The notes below the pieces were generated by a model, which saw only the letters and a list, made by a program, of their open reading frames with translations, made no database searches and had not been told where the DNA came from. From an uncultured Clostridia bacterium (GTDB lineage: Bacteria; Bacillota; Clostridia; UBA1381): a DNA stretch of 28,109 bases. Location of the stretch: NCBI GenBank assembly GCA_934486495.1, contig CAKSPW010000023.1:1-28109 (forward strand), written 5' to 3'. Both the position numbers and the translations under genes were made by a program. Positions 1-7,961 of this stretch are shown piece after piece (position 1 is the first letter of the stretch; every line of letters starts with the position of its first letter).

Positions 1-8
1 ATTTCGTG

Positions 9-17
9 CACCTCCTT
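9..17 (-). promoter_or_regulatory. Ribosome binding site of the next gene (probably rplO)
   Basis: On the minus strand this reads AAGGAGGTG, followed by CACGAAAT at the very edge of the window. A start codon completed by the next base outside would sit seven bases after it. In this operon rplO (L15) normally follows rpmD, so this is probably its ribosome binding site. The gene itself lies outside the window. Confidence 0.7.
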
Positions 18-27
18 ATATCAATAT

Positions 28-207
28 TTAGTTTTCTTCTACTTCTACAAGATGTGTAACCTTGTTGATCATACCTATGATCTGAGGTGTATCCTCATGC
101 TCAACAACGTGTCTTATCTTTCTTAAACCCAAAGCTTTAACGGTAGCAATTTGATCTTTCTTTCTGCCGATTGTGCTTTTAACGAGTTTGATTTTAATTT
201 TAGCCAT
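28..207 (-). CDS. rpmD: Large subunit ribosomal protein L30 (uL30)
   Basis: A 59-residue protein beginning MAKIKIKLVKSTIGRKKDQ and ending VTHLVEVEEN. This is the short bacterial form of L30, and the length matches the family. It is a structural component of the 50S subunit. It lies between rpsE and the edge where rplO is expected, the normal spc-operon order. The start ATG (205-207) is preceded by a purine-rich GGAAAGGAACGG stretch. Confident by sequence and by position. Confidence 0.95.
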   Translation of the reverse strand: MAKIKIKLVKSTIGRKKDQIATVKALGLRKIRHVVEHEDTPQIIGMINKVTHLVEVEEN

Positions 208-243
208 TTTAGCACCGTTCCTTTCCGTAAATATCTCGGTTTA

Positions 244-747
244 TCAGCCGATTATTTCCTCAACGGATTTACCTCTGAGACGTGCAACATCCTCAGCCTG
301 CTTAAGCTCAGAAAGTCCCTGAATTGTTGCGCAAACAACATTCTTCTTGTTATTTGAACGCAGGCACTTTGTTCTGATATCTTTAATACCAGCAAGCTCG
401 AGAACAGCTCTTGCTGCGCCTCCTGCGATAACTCCGGTACCTGCTGCAGCGGGCTTAATGAGAACCTTGCCTGCTCCGTAAATACCTATTACCTCATGAG
501 GAATTGTTGTTCCAACCAACGGAACAGAAATCATGTGTTTCTTAGCATCCTCAATACCCTTTCTAATTGCGTCGGGGATTTCAGCTGCTTTACCTGTACC
601 GCAGCCTACATGACCGTTACCATCGCCTACTACAACGAGAGCACTGAAACGGAAAGTACGACCGCCCTTTACAACCTTTGCAACACGGTTTATTGCAACG
701 ACATTCTCCTGAATATCGAGTACCGATGCATCTATTCTTTCAGCCAC
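244..747 (-). CDS. rpsE: Small subunit ribosomal protein S5 (uS5)
   Basis: A 167-residue S5. The N-terminal double-stranded-RNA-binding domain carries the KVVKGGRTFRFSALVVVGD segment (about residues 24-42) and the GHVGCGTGKA loop. The C-terminal half follows with the TGVIAGGAARAVLELAG motif. S5 belongs to the 30S subunit and contributes to decoding accuracy; the loop near residues 20-30 is where spectinomycin-resistance changes fall in this family. I place the start at the GTG at 745-747 because GAGGAGG lies nine bases upstream. An in-frame TTG two codons earlier is too close to that site. Confidence 0.96.
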   Translation of the reverse strand: MAERIDASVLDIQENVVAINRVAKVVKGGRTFRFSALVVVGDGNGHVGCGTGKAAEIPDAIRKGIEDAKKHMISVPLVGTTIPHEVIGIYGAGKVLIKPAAAGTGVIAGGAARAVLELAGIKDIRTKCLRSNNKKNVVCATIQGLSELKQAEDVARLRGKSVEEIIG

Positions 748-765
748 TATCAATTACCTCCTCTT

Positions 766-1125
766 TTAGAATTCGAGACCGCCCTCTCTTGCGCCTTCCG
801 CAAGAGCAGCTACTCTGCCGTGATAAACATATCCGCCTCTGTCGAAAACAACAGCCTTAATACCTTTTGCAGCTGCCTTTTCTGCAATCAATAATCCAAC
901 CTTCTTTGCAGCTTCGATATTTCCGCCGTAGCCTTCAAATTCTTTGTCAAGGCTTGAAGCGGCTGCAAGTGTAACACCCTTGGAGTCATCGATAATCTGA
1001 GCGTAAATGTTGTTCAAACTTCTGAATACATTAAGACGAGGTCTCTCCGCTGTTCCGGAGATGTTCTTTCTAACTCTTCTGTGGCGCTTTAATCTTTGCG
1101 CTTTACTGTTATACGGTTTTATCAT
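766..1125 (-). CDS. rplR: Large subunit ribosomal protein L18 (uL18)
   Basis: A 119-residue L18 with a basic N-terminus (RLKRHRRVRKNISGTAERPR) and the family core LNVFRSLNNIYAQIIDD. The C-terminal segment is VFDRGGYVYHGRVAALAEGARE. L18 binds 5S rRNA in the central protuberance of the 50S subunit. The ATG follows AAAGGAG at good spacing. Gaps of about 20 bases to rplF upstream and rpsE downstream indicate one transcript. Length and position are typical. Confidence 0.97.
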   Translation of the reverse strand: MIKPYNSKAQRLKRHRRVRKNISGTAERPRLNVFRSLNNIYAQIIDDSKGVTLAAASSLDKEFEGYGGNIEAAKKVGLLIAEKAAAKGIKAVVFDRGGYVYHGRVAALAEGAREGGLEF

Positions 1126-1144
1126 TTATGAACACTCCTTTCAA

Positions 1145-1693
1145 TTATTTCTTCTTAGCTCCGGTCTTACCTTCTTTACGTCTGATTACTTCATCAACGT
1201 ACTTGATTCCCTTGCCCTTGTACGGTTCAGGCATTCTGAACTCGCGGATTTTGGCAGCTGTTTCACCAACAACTTCTTTGTTGGCACCCTTAACCAAAAT
1301 CTTGTTCGGCTGCGGAACTTCTATGGTAATACCATCTGCCGGAGTGTATGTTACCGGATGTGAATAACCGAGAGTAAGGTTTAATACCTTTCCCTGCATA
1401 GCAGCTCTGTAACCAACACCGTTGATTTCGAGCTCCTTTACAAAACCGTCTGTAACACCGATAATCATGTTGTTGACAAGTGTGCGTGTAAGTCCGTGAA
1501 GCGACTTGTGCATCTTATCCTCTGACGGACGCTCAACTGTGATAACGCCGCCCTCTGATTTAATAATCATATCATGATGAAGCTGACGTGTAAGTGTGCC
1601 GTTAGGGCCTTTTACCGTAACTTCATTATCTTTACCAATCTTAACATCAACGCCTTGCGGAATTGTGATAGGTAATCTGCCTATTCTTGACAT
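1145..1693 (-). CDS. rplF: Large subunit ribosomal protein L6 (uL6)
   Basis: A 182-residue L6 starting MSRIGRLPITIPQGVDV. The conserved C-terminal motif EPYKGKGIKY (near residue 155) belongs to the second of the two L6 repeats and contacts 23S rRNA near the factor-binding site. The tail ends in lysines. The frame is open 13 codons further upstream, but the ATG at 1691-1693 has AAGGAGGAAAC at ideal spacing and matches the family start. A 104-base gap separates it from rpsH and holds no further gene that I can see. Confidence 0.97.
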   Translation of the reverse strand: MSRIGRLPITIPQGVDVKIGKDNEVTVKGPNGTLTRQLHHDMIIKSEGGVITVERPSEDKMHKSLHGLTRTLVNNMIIGVTDGFVKELEINGVGYRAAMQGKVLNLTLGYSHPVTYTPADGITIEVPQPNKILVKGANKEVVGETAAKIREFRMPEPYKGKGIKYVDEVIRRKEGKTGAKKK

Positions 1694-1797
1694 AGTCGGT
1701 TTCCTCCTTGATAACTTAAATTTTCTCTGCACTGTACCATATCGGCAAAGCCATGTTCACCGAATACAAAATACAGGTTTTCAGTTTCTTGCGCTTC

Positions 1798-2196
1798 TTA
1801 CCAAACGTAAGCAAGCACTTCGCCGCCGATGTTGGCTTTTCTTGCAGCCTTATCAGTCATTATACCTTGAGATGTTGATATAATTGCTATTCCGAGGCCT
1901 TTCAAAACTCTGGGGAGCTCGTCGGCACCGGCATAAATTCTGAGGCCGGGCTTTGATACTCTCTTAAGACCTGTTAAAGTCTTTTCGTGGTTCTGACCAT
2001 ACTTAAGAGTAATACGGATAATGCCTTGTTTGCCGTCCTCTATAACCTGGTAGCTCTTTATATATCCTTCTTCATTAAGAATTTCAACGATAGCCTTTTT
2101 CATGTTGGAAGCAGGAACTTCAACTGTTTCATGCTTTGCTGAATTGGCGTTTCTGATTCTTGTAAGCAAATCTGCGATAGGATCTGTAATTTGCAT
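1798..2196 (-). CDS. rpsH: Small subunit ribosomal protein S8 (uS8)
   Basis: A 132-residue S8 beginning MQITDPIADLLTRIRNAN, the family signature. It ends with the conserved STSQGIMTDKAARKANIGGE block. S8 binds the central domain of 16S rRNA early in 30S assembly. In E. coli S8 is also the translational repressor of the spc operon; whether this leader responds to it cannot be judged here. The start ATG follows GGAAGGAGGTAAAATAA. Normal length. Confidence 0.97.
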   Translation of the reverse strand: MQITDPIADLLTRIRNANSAKHETVEVPASNMKKAIVEILNEEGYIKSYQVIEDGKQGIIRITLKYGQNHEKTLTGLKRVSKPGLRIYAGADELPRVLKGLGIAIISTSQGIMTDKAARKANIGGEVLAYVW

Positions 2197-2261
2197 TTAT
2201 TTTACCTCCTTCCGAAATCATCGGGAAATCTTCATTTTCTCGTACGGTAAGCCTAATCGGT

Positions 2262-2447
2262 TTACCAGCTTGCCTTTTTAACACCGGGAATTTGACCTTT
2301 GTAAGCCAATTCTCTGAAGCAAATACGGCAGATACCGAACTTACGAAGATATGCATGAGGTCTTCCGCAAATCTTGCATCTTGTGTAAGCTTGTGTGCTG
2401 TACTTCGGTTTTCTCTGCTGCTTTATAACCATTGATTTCTTAGCCAT
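2262..2447 (-). CDS. rpsN: Small subunit ribosomal protein S14, zinc-binding type Z (uS14)
   Basis: A 61-residue S14 of the short, zinc-dependent class. Cysteines 24, 27, 40 and 43 form the CxxC...CxxC zinc site (RCKICGRPHAYLRKFGICRICF region). Organisms in which the only S14 is of this type need zinc for 30S assembly. This spc-operon version is the housekeeping copy in Firmicutes and argues for a Gram-positive host. AAGGAGGAGAACAATT precedes the ATG. Its operon position between rplE and rpsH is canonical. Confidence 0.97.
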   Translation of the reverse strand: MAKKSMVIKQQRKPKYSTQAYTRCKICGRPHAYLRKFGICRICFRELAYKGQIPGVKKASW

Positions 2448-2464
2448 AATTGTTCTCCTCCTTA

Positions 2465-3007
2465 TCAGCTGCGAACAAACGGAGCGCCGAACATTGTTAA
2501 AAGCTCACGCGCTTCCTCATCAGTTTTAGCTGTTGTAACAAATACTATATCCATACCTCTGATTTTATCAATCTTGTCGTAGTCAATTTCCGGGAAGATC
2601 AATTGTTCTTTTATACCGAGTGAATAGTTTCCTCTGCCGTCAAAAGCATTCGGATTAATTCCTCTGAAGTCACGAACTCTCGGAAGAGCGAGGTTGAAGA
2701 GTCTGTCCATAAACTCGTACATTCTTTCCTGACGGAGAGTTACCTTACAACCGATATTCATTCCTTCTCTGAGCTTGAAGTTTGCAACTGATTTCTTAGC
2801 CTTTGTAACTATCGGCTTCTGACCTGATATTGCTGCAATATCGTTGCAGGCAGCTTCAATAGCCTTAGGATTTTCTCTTGCTTCTCCAAGACCTACGTTA
2901 ATAACTATCTTCTCAAGCTTCGGAATTTGCATTGCGCTCTTATATCCGAACTTCTGCATCATTGCCGGGGCAATTTCTGCTCTATACTTATCCTTCATTC
3001 TACTCAT
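2465..3007 (-). CDS. rplE: Large subunit ribosomal protein L5 (uL5)
   Basis: A 180-residue L5. Recognisable blocks are KIVINVGLGEARENPK (about residues 33-48), the GQKPIVTKAKKSVANFKLREG block, RDFRGINPNAFDGRGNYSLGI and the C-terminal IVFVTTAKTDEEARELL. L5 binds 5S rRNA and contacts the P-site tRNA from the central protuberance. Gaps to rplX and rpsN are short, consistent with a single operon. Length is normal and nothing is unusual. Confidence 0.97.
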   Translation of the reverse strand: MSRMKDKYRAEIAPAMMQKFGYKSAMQIPKLEKIVINVGLGEARENPKAIEAACNDIAAISGQKPIVTKAKKSVANFKLREGMNIGCKVTLRQERMYEFMDRLFNLALPRVRDFRGINPNAFDGRGNYSLGIKEQLIFPEIDYDKIDKIRGMDIVFVTTAKTDEEARELLTMFGAPFVRS

Positions 3008-3035
3008 TGTATGAATTTACCTCCTCTCGAAAATT

Positions 3036-3356
3036 TTATTGAATTTCTGCATTGCACTTTTTGCAGTATCTTACCTTTGAGCCGTCGTCAAGAACTCTAA
3101 CACCTGTTCTTGCCGCCTTGCCGCAGGACGGGCATACGCGCATTACGTTTGAAGCGTCGATAGGAGCTTCAAAATGAACTATACCGCTCTCCTGACCCTG
3201 CATTCTTGCTTTCTGGTGCTTCTTGACCATTGCAATGCCTTCGACAACTACCTTGCCTTTTGAAGGAATGGCAACTGTAACCTTGCCTTCTTTTCCTTTA
3301 TCCTTGCCGGCAATAACCTTAACAGTATCACCGCGCTTTATATGCATTTTTTTCAT
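3036..3356 (-). CDS. rplX: Large subunit ribosomal protein L24 (uL24)
   Basis: A 106-residue L24 with an N-terminal KOW domain (HIKRGDTVKVIAGKDKGKEG, residues 5-24). L24 is an assembly initiator that binds domain I of 23S rRNA. The C-terminal part keeps four cysteines (75, 78, 98, 101) spaced as a zinc ribbon, VCPSCGK...YCKKCN. Some bacterial L24 proteins have this and others have lost it, so a bound metal is plausible. GGGAGGATTCAGGCT precedes the ATG. Confidence 0.96.
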   Translation of the reverse strand: MKKMHIKRGDTVKVIAGKDKGKEGKVTVAIPSKGKVVVEGIAMVKKHQKARMQGQESGIVHFEAPIDASNVMRVCPSCGKAARTGVRVLDDGSKVRYCKKCNAEIQ

Positions 3357-3372
3357 AGCCTGAATCCTCCCA

Positions 3373-3741
3373 TTAAAGAACTTCCGGAGCCAATGACAAA
3401 ATTTTCATGTACTCTTTATCTCTGAGCTCTCTTGCAACAGGCCCGAATATACGGGTACCCTTCGGGTTTTTATCATCCCTTACGATTACTGCTGCATTTT
3501 CATCAAATCTGATATATGAGCCGTCAGCGCGCTTACTTTCCTTTACGGTTCTGACTACAACAGCTTTAACAACGTCACCTTTTTTAACAACACCACCGGG
3601 AGTTGCTTTTTTAACGCTGCAAATGATTTCGTCACCTACTGCTGCATATCTCTTCTTAGAACCGCCTATTACACGGATGCACATAAGCTCTTTGGCACCT
3701 GTGTTGTCAGCTACCTTCAGGCGTGTTTGTTGCTGTATCAT
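3373..3741 (-). CDS. rplN: Large subunit ribosomal protein L14 (uL14)
   Basis: A 122-residue L14 beginning MIQQQTRLKVADNTGAKELM, the family signature. It continues with RVIGGSKKRYAAVGDEI and ends with the conserved GTRIFGPVARELRDKEYMKI region. L14 lies at the subunit interface of the 50S and takes part in bridges to the 30S; the ribosome silencing factor RsfS binds it. AAAGGAGGAAGTTTAA gives a strong ribosome binding site. Exact family length. Confidence 0.98.
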   Translation of the reverse strand: MIQQQTRLKVADNTGAKELMCIRVIGGSKKRYAAVGDEIICSVKKATPGGVVKKGDVVKAVVVRTVKESKRADGSYIRFDENAAVIVRDDKNPKGTRIFGPVARELRDKEYMKILSLAPEVL

Positions 3742-3763
3742 TTAAACTTCCTCCTTTAGCCGA

Positions 3764-4018
3764 TTACTGTGCCTTTTCGACTATTTCAACAAGTCTCCAT
3801 CTCTTATCCTTTGAAATAGGTCTTGTTTCCATAACCTTTACCTTGTCACCTATAGCACAAGTATTCTCCTCGTCGTGAGCCTTAAGCTTATAGGTACGCT
3901 TTACAACCTTTCCGTAAAGCGGGTGCTTTACGCTGTATTCAATAGCAACAACAATTGTTTTGTCCATCTTGTTGCTGATTACCTTACCGATTTTAACCTT
4001 ACGGCTGTTTCTTTCCAC
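3764..4018 (-). CDS. rpsQ: Small subunit ribosomal protein S17 (uS17)
   Basis: An 84-residue S17 with the family pattern KIGKVISNKMDKTIVVAIE, then HPLYGKVVKRTYKLKAHDEE and ISKDKRWRLVEIVEKA. It is an OB-fold primary binder of 16S rRNA. The gene starts with GTG at 4016-4018, preceded by AAAGGAGGACGCTAAC; no in-frame ATG fits. The gap of 60 bases to rpmC is longer than most gaps in this operon but holds no gene. Confidence 0.96.
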   Translation of the reverse strand: MERNSRKVKIGKVISNKMDKTIVVAIEYSVKHPLYGKVVKRTYKLKAHDEENTCAIGDKVKVMETRPISKDKRWRLVEIVEKAQ

Positions 4019-4078
4019 GTTAGCGTCCTCCTTTCATAGAACCAACATATTCTATAATGACGTAGATAATTCTCACAA

Positions 4079-4282
4079 TTACATTGCTGAGTTTTCGTTT
4101 TCTCTCTCGTGAATAATCGTCAAGATACGAGCGATAGACTTTTTGGCGTCGCCAATCTTCTTCGGATTTTCAAGCTGATTTACAGCCTTTTGAAATCTAA
4201 GGTTGAACAGCTCCTTCTTAAGCTCAGCAAGCTTTTCTTCCAGCTCGGGAGTAGATAATTCTCTTACTTCATTTATCTTCAT
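4079..4282 (-). CDS. rpmC: Large subunit ribosomal protein L29 (uL29)
   Basis: A 67-residue, highly charged, two-helix protein starting MKINEVRELSTPELEEKL. It holds the family motif ELFNLRFQKAVNQLENPKKI (about residues 25-44). L29 sits next to the polypeptide exit tunnel and forms part of the docking site for trigger factor and SRP together with L23. It starts two bases after the rplP stop codon, so the two are probably translationally coupled. Confidence 0.96.
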   Translation of the reverse strand: MKINEVRELSTPELEEKLAELKKELFNLRFQKAVNQLENPKKIGDAKKSIARILTIIHERENENSAM

Positions 4283-4284
4283 TC

Positions 4285-4707
4285 TTATTCACCGTCCTCT
4301 GCATCTTTTTTAACAAACTTACATTTGATAGGAAGCTTGTGCATAGCAAGACGAAGTGCTTCTCTTGCTGTTTCTTCACTTACACCGCCGATTTCAAACA
4401 TAACTCTGCCCGGCTTAACAACTGCTACCCAATACTCGGGAGAACCTTTACCTGAACCCATTCGTGTTTCAGCCGGCTTTCTTGTTATCGGCTTATCGGG
4501 GAATATTTTAATCCAAACCTTACCGCCACGCTTTGTGTAACGTGTCATAGCGATACGGGCTGCCTCAATCTGTCTTGAGGTAATCCATGCCGGCTCAAGA
4601 GCCTGCAAACCGAACTCACCGTTTGAAACCTTGTTTCCTCTAAGAGCTTTGCCCTTCATTCTTCCGCGCATAACTCTTCTGTATTTAACTCTCTTAGGTA
4701 ATAACAT
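4285..4707 (-). CDS. rplP: Large subunit ribosomal protein L16 (uL16)
   Basis: A 140-residue L16 starting MLLPKRVKYRRVMRGRMKG. It contains GEFGLQALEPAWITSRQIEA, IFPDKPITRKPAETRMGSGKG and the C-terminal ALRLAMHKLPIKCKFV. L16 organises the A-site region of the 50S and joins late in assembly. Its start ATG overlaps the rpsC stop by one base (TAATG), a sign of coupled translation. The family length is about 137-144 residues. Confidence 0.97.
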   Translation of the reverse strand: MLLPKRVKYRRVMRGRMKGKALRGNKVSNGEFGLQALEPAWITSRQIEAARIAMTRYTKRGGKVWIKIFPDKPITRKPAETRMGSGKGSPEYWVAVVKPGRVMFEIGGVSEETAREALRLAMHKLPIKCKFVKKDAEDGE

Positions 4708-5423
4708 TATTGTCTGCCTCCCTTCGGCTTTCTGTCAGAACGCTGTCTTCTTTCACGTCTTTCGGGAGCTGCTTCAAAGCCTGCCTTCTTGCTGTCTGCA
4801 AGAATTTCGCCCTTGTAAATCCAAACCTTTATACCAAGGATACCGTATGTTGTTTTTGCCTCAGCAAAACCGTAATCGATATCTGCACGAAGTGTCTGAA
4901 GCGGAATAGTACCCTCGTGATACTGTTCTGTTCTTGCGATTTCTGCGCCGCCTACTCTGCCTGCAACTGCAGTTTTGATACCGCGGCAGCCAAGTTTCAT
5001 GGCACGTCCCATAACCTGCTTCATAGCACGTCTGAACGAAATACGGCGTTCGAGCTGAGCTGCAATGTTTTCAGCAACGAGCTGTGCGTTAGTATCTGGT
5101 TGCTTAACCTCCATGATATTAACGTTTACTCTCTTACCCGTTCTCTTTTCAAGAGAAGCCTTAAGCTTATCGATTTCAGCGCCGCCTTTACCGATGATGA
5201 TACCCGGCTTTGCAGCAAAGATTGTAATATAAATCTTGTTCTGCTTTCTTTCGATAGCAATTTTTGCTACGCCTGAATCAAAGCATACCTTTTTAACATA
5301 ATTTCTTATTTCATAATCTTCAACCAACTGGTTTCCGAAGTCCTTCTTGCTTGCGAACCATTTTGAGTCCCAATCCTTAATGATACCGACTCTCAGTCCG
5401 TGCGGATTAACCTTCTGTCCCAT
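4707..5423 (-). CDS. rpsC: Small subunit ribosomal protein S3 (uS3)
   Basis: A 238-residue S3 beginning MGQKVNPHGLRVGIIKDWDS. The KH domain has its GKGG loop at residues 78-81 (KPGIIIGKGGAEIDKL). The C-terminal domain carries KTAVAGRVGGAEIARTEQ. S3 lines the mRNA entry channel of the 30S and takes part in ribosomal helicase activity. The last 25 residues are a basic, disordered tail. It overlaps rplP by one base. No irregularity. Confidence 0.98.
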   Translation of the reverse strand: MGQKVNPHGLRVGIIKDWDSKWFASKKDFGNQLVEDYEIRNYVKKVCFDSGVAKIAIERKQNKIYITIFAAKPGIIIGKGGAEIDKLKASLEKRTGKRVNVNIMEVKQPDTNAQLVAENIAAQLERRISFRRAMKQVMGRAMKLGCRGIKTAVAGRVGGAEIARTEQYHEGTIPLQTLRADIDYGFAEAKTTYGILGIKVWIYKGEILADSKKAGFEAAPERRERRQRSDRKPKGGRQ

Positions 5424-5442
5424 AATTAACCTCCTTTTCCGA

Positions 5443-5781
5443 TTAGTCTTGCATTTCCTTCAAAACGAGTGTTACATGACTTGTTTTCTTCATGATTTTG
5501 AAGGCTCTGCCTTGTGCTCTCGGTCTTATTCTCTTAAGAGTCGGACCCTGTGTTGCGTAACATTCGGCAACATATAATTTCTTCTTATCCAAGCTGTGAT
5601 TGTTCTCAGCGTTTGCGATAGCTGAAGCCAAAAGCTTTGTGAGGTACTCACTTGCAGCCTTAGGTGTATTGTTCAGAATACCCATTGCAACATTTACAGG
5701 CTTATTTCTGATAAGATCAATCACGATTTTCATCTTTCTCGGTGATATACGAGCGTATCTCAATACTGCGCGTGCTTCCAT
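5443..5781 (-). CDS. rplV: Large subunit ribosomal protein L22 (uL22)
   Basis: A 112-residue L22 starting MEARAVLRYARISPRKMKIV. It ends with LKRIRPRAQGRAFKIMKKTSH, the extended loop region that lines the exit tunnel near the site where macrolide-resistance changes arise in this family. AAAGGAGGTTTCCCGGA precedes the ATG. Position between rpsS and rpsC is canonical and the length is normal. Confidence 0.97.
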   Translation of the reverse strand: MEARAVLRYARISPRKMKIVIDLIRNKPVNVAMGILNNTPKAASEYLTKLLASAIANAENNHSLDKKKLYVAECYATQGPTLKRIRPRAQGRAFKIMKKTSHVTLVLKEMQD

Positions 5782-5827
5782 TCCGGGAAACCTCCTTTCG
5801 ATTTATAGGAACTTTATCTTATTATAA

Positions 5828-6100
5828 TTATCTGGATGATTTTGCACCTGCGTGTCCTTTAAAGGTTCTTGTAGGAGCAAACTCGCCGAGTCTGTGACCT
5901 ACCATGTCCTCGCTGACAAATACAGGCACGTGTTTTCTGCCGTCATGAACGGCAATTGTATGACCTACCATTTCAGGGAAGATTGTGGAAGCTCTTGACC
6001 AAGTCTTAACAACCTTCTTTTCGTTAGCAGCGTTCATAGCTTCGATTCTGCTCATAAGACGCTCTTCAACGAAAGGTCCCTTTTTAAGTGATCTGCCCAT
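5828..6100 (-). CDS. rpsS: Small subunit ribosomal protein S19 (uS19)
   Basis: A 90-residue S19 starting MGRSLKKGPFVEERLM. It contains KTWSRASTIFPEMVGHTIAVHDG and ends HRLGEFAPTRTFKGHAG, the complete family signature. S19 works with S13 in the head of the 30S at the contact with the 50S and the A-site tRNA. GAGAGGAGGAAAATAA is the ribosome binding site. Forty-six bases separate it from rplV. Confidence 0.98.
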   Translation of the reverse strand: MGRSLKKGPFVEERLMSRIEAMNAANEKKVVKTWSRASTIFPEMVGHTIAVHDGRKHVPVFVSEDMVGHRLGEFAPTRTFKGHAGAKSSR

Positions 6101-6134
6101 TTATTTTCCTCCTCTCGGAAACAACAAAAGCGAA

Positions 6135-6968
6135 TTATTTATCGTTTCTTCTCTTTACAATAAATTTATCAGTCTTATTCTTTTTCTTTCTTGTCTTATA
6201 ACCAAGTGCAGGCTTACCCCAAGGTGTAACCGGTGCCGGACGTCCGATAGGTGACTTACCTTCACCACCGCCGTGCGGATGGTCGTTCGGGTTCATAACA
6301 ACGCCTCGAACGGTCGGTCTCCAACCCATGTGACGTTTTCTGCCCGCTTTACCTATTGAAATATTCTCATGCTGCTCGTTACCGATAACACCAACCGTAG
6401 CTTTACAATCGAGTCTTATCATACGAACCTCACCGCTCGGGAGTCTAACCTGAGCATAGCCGCCCTCTTTAGCCATAAGCTGAGCACTTGCGCCGGCTGT
6501 ACGAACAAGCTGTCCGCCCTTACCCGGATAAAGCTCAATGTTATGAATAAGAGTACCTACCGGAATATCTTTGATGAACAAAGCGTTACCCGGCTTAATA
6601 TCAGCGCCTGTACCGCTTACAACAGTATCCCCGTCCTTAAGACCCTGGGGAGCGATGATATATGCTTTTGTTCCGTCTTCATACTGAAGAAGAGCAATAT
6701 TAGCTGTTCTGTTAGGATCGTACTCGATACCTATTACGGTAGCGTTTACGCCGTCTTTATTTCTCTTGAAATCTATAATTCTGTATTTCTTTCTGTTTCC
6801 GCCGCCTCTGTGACGAACAGTAATTCTGCCGTAAGAGTTTCTACCTGCATTCTTCTTTTTTGAAGCAAGCAATGAACGCTCGGGCTCGAACTTTGTGATT
6901 TCCGAAAAATCACTTACTGTCATAAATCTTCTGGCAGGCGAAGTAGGATTATACTTTTTTATAGCCAT
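6135..6968 (-). CDS. rplB: Large subunit ribosomal protein L2 (uL2)
   Basis: A 277-residue L2. The N-terminal OB fold carries ITVRHRGGGNRKKYRIIDFK (residues 49-68). The C-terminal domain carries HPHGGGEGKSPIGR (residues 230-243), the universally conserved loop near the peptidyl transferase centre that is required for subunit association. The C-terminus is a lysine-rich tail typical of the family. It is flanked by rplW and rpsS in the expected order. Confidence 0.98.
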   Translation of the reverse strand: MAIKKYNPTSPARRFMTVSDFSEITKFEPERSLLASKKKNAGRNSYGRITVRHRGGGNRKKYRIIDFKRNKDGVNATVIGIEYDPNRTANIALLQYEDGTKAYIIAPQGLKDGDTVVSGTGADIKPGNALFIKDIPVGTLIHNIELYPGKGGQLVRTAGASAQLMAKEGGYAQVRLPSGEVRMIRLDCKATVGVIGNEQHENISIGKAGRKRHMGWRPTVRGVVMNPNDHPHGGGEGKSPIGRPAPVTPWGKPALGYKTRKKKNKTDKFIVKRRNDK

Positions 6969-7006
6969 GATCCTTATTCACTCCTTATCTGTTAATCAAG
7001 GGATTC

Positions 7007-7309
7007 TTACATTTCGAGAAGCTCGATAACCTTAGAATCCTTAGCAAGTGTAACAATTGCCTTTTTGTAGCTCGGACGACGACCCATGTACTTACCCATT
7101 CTTTTCATCTTTCCGAGAACGTGCATTGTATTTACCTTAGCTACCTTTACGCCGAATACTTCTTCAACGGCTTTCTTTATCTCAATCTTATTTGCGCTCA
7201 TGGGAACTTCAAAAGTATATCTTTTGATTTCGTTACCCTCGCGGTCAAATACCGGATTCATCGAACGCTCGGAGATAATAGGTCTTTTTACGATATCATA
7301 TGAATTCAT
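7007..7309 (-). CDS. rplW: Large subunit ribosomal protein L23 (uL23)
   Basis: A 100-residue L23 starting MNSYDIVKRPIISERSM. It contains the family block KIEIKKAVEEVFGVKVAKVN and GRRPSYKKAIVTL. L23 lies at the exit tunnel and is the main docking point for trigger factor and SRP. Its ATG overlaps the rplD stop codon by one base (TAATG), so translation is probably coupled. Length is slightly above the common 95-100 residues. Confidence 0.97.
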   Translation of the reverse strand: MNSYDIVKRPIISERSMNPVFDREGNEIKRYTFEVPMSANKIEIKKAVEEVFGVKVAKVNTMHVLGKMKRMGKYMGRRPSYKKAIVTLAKDSKVIELLEM

Positions 7310-7932
7310 TATGACAATACCTCCTCCATTTTTTCAACTGCGTCCTTAGCAACAATAAACTTGTTGTATTTGAGAACCTCATATGTGTTAAGCTGAGAAA
7401 CATATGTCGGTTTAACATTTTTGATGTTTCTTGCTGACAAGTAAACGTTTCTGTCAAGTTCAGCAGTAACGATAAGAGCCTTGCCGTCAACATTGAGAGC
7501 CTTAAGCATTGCAGCGATTTTAGCTGTCTTAACCTCATCTGTCTTAAGACCGTCAACAACGATTATCTCGTTATCCATAGCCTTAGCCGAAAGTGCCGAC
7601 TTAAGAGCAATTCTCTTCATCTTCTTGTTTATCGAATAACGATAATCTCTGGGCTTCGGTCCGAGAGCAACTCCGCCGCCTGTCCATTGCGGTGCACGGA
7701 TTGAACCCTGTCTTGCACGACCTGTACCCTTTTGTCTCCACGGCTTAATGCCGCCGCCGCGTACTTCCGTACGGGTTTTTGTACTTTGTGTACCCTGTCT
7801 TTGATTTGCAAGGTAGTTTTTAACAACAGCATGGATAACCGGTGTGTTTACTTCAACGCCGAAAATCTTATCCGAAAGCTCGATTGTTCCTGTCTCCTTG
7901 CCTTCCATGTTATATAAAGCCACTGTAGGCAT
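7309..7932 (-). CDS. rplD: Large subunit ribosomal protein L4 (uL4)
   Basis: A 207-residue L4 with the internal loop GGGIKPWRQKGTGRARQGSI and the APQWTGGGVALGPKPRDY motif (about residues 60-95). That extended loop lines the exit tunnel. In E. coli L4 also represses its own operon by transcription attenuation and translational control in the S10 leader, which makes the leader hairpin at 9089-9123 relevant. I place the start at the second in-frame ATG (7930-7932) because AGGAGG is eight bases upstream. The first ATG (7936-7938) is only two bases from it. Confidence 0.95.
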   Translation of the reverse strand: MPTVALYNMEGKETGTIELSDKIFGVEVNTPVIHAVVKNYLANQRQGTQSTKTRTEVRGGGIKPWRQKGTGRARQGSIRAPQWTGGGVALGPKPRDYRYSINKKMKRIALKSALSAKAMDNEIIVVDGLKTDEVKTAKIAAMLKALNVDGKALIVTAELDRNVYLSARNIKNVKPTYVSQLNTYEVLKYNKFIVAKDAVEKMEEVLS

Positions 7933-7961
7933 ACTCATTTCCTCCTTTCCAAAAAACCTTG

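Noticed and set aside
4710..5276. 188-codon plus-strand open frame opposite rpsC
   Set aside because: It is cysteine-rich, has no ribosome binding site and lies wholly antisense to a conserved ribosomal gene. It is a shadow of rpsC codon bias.
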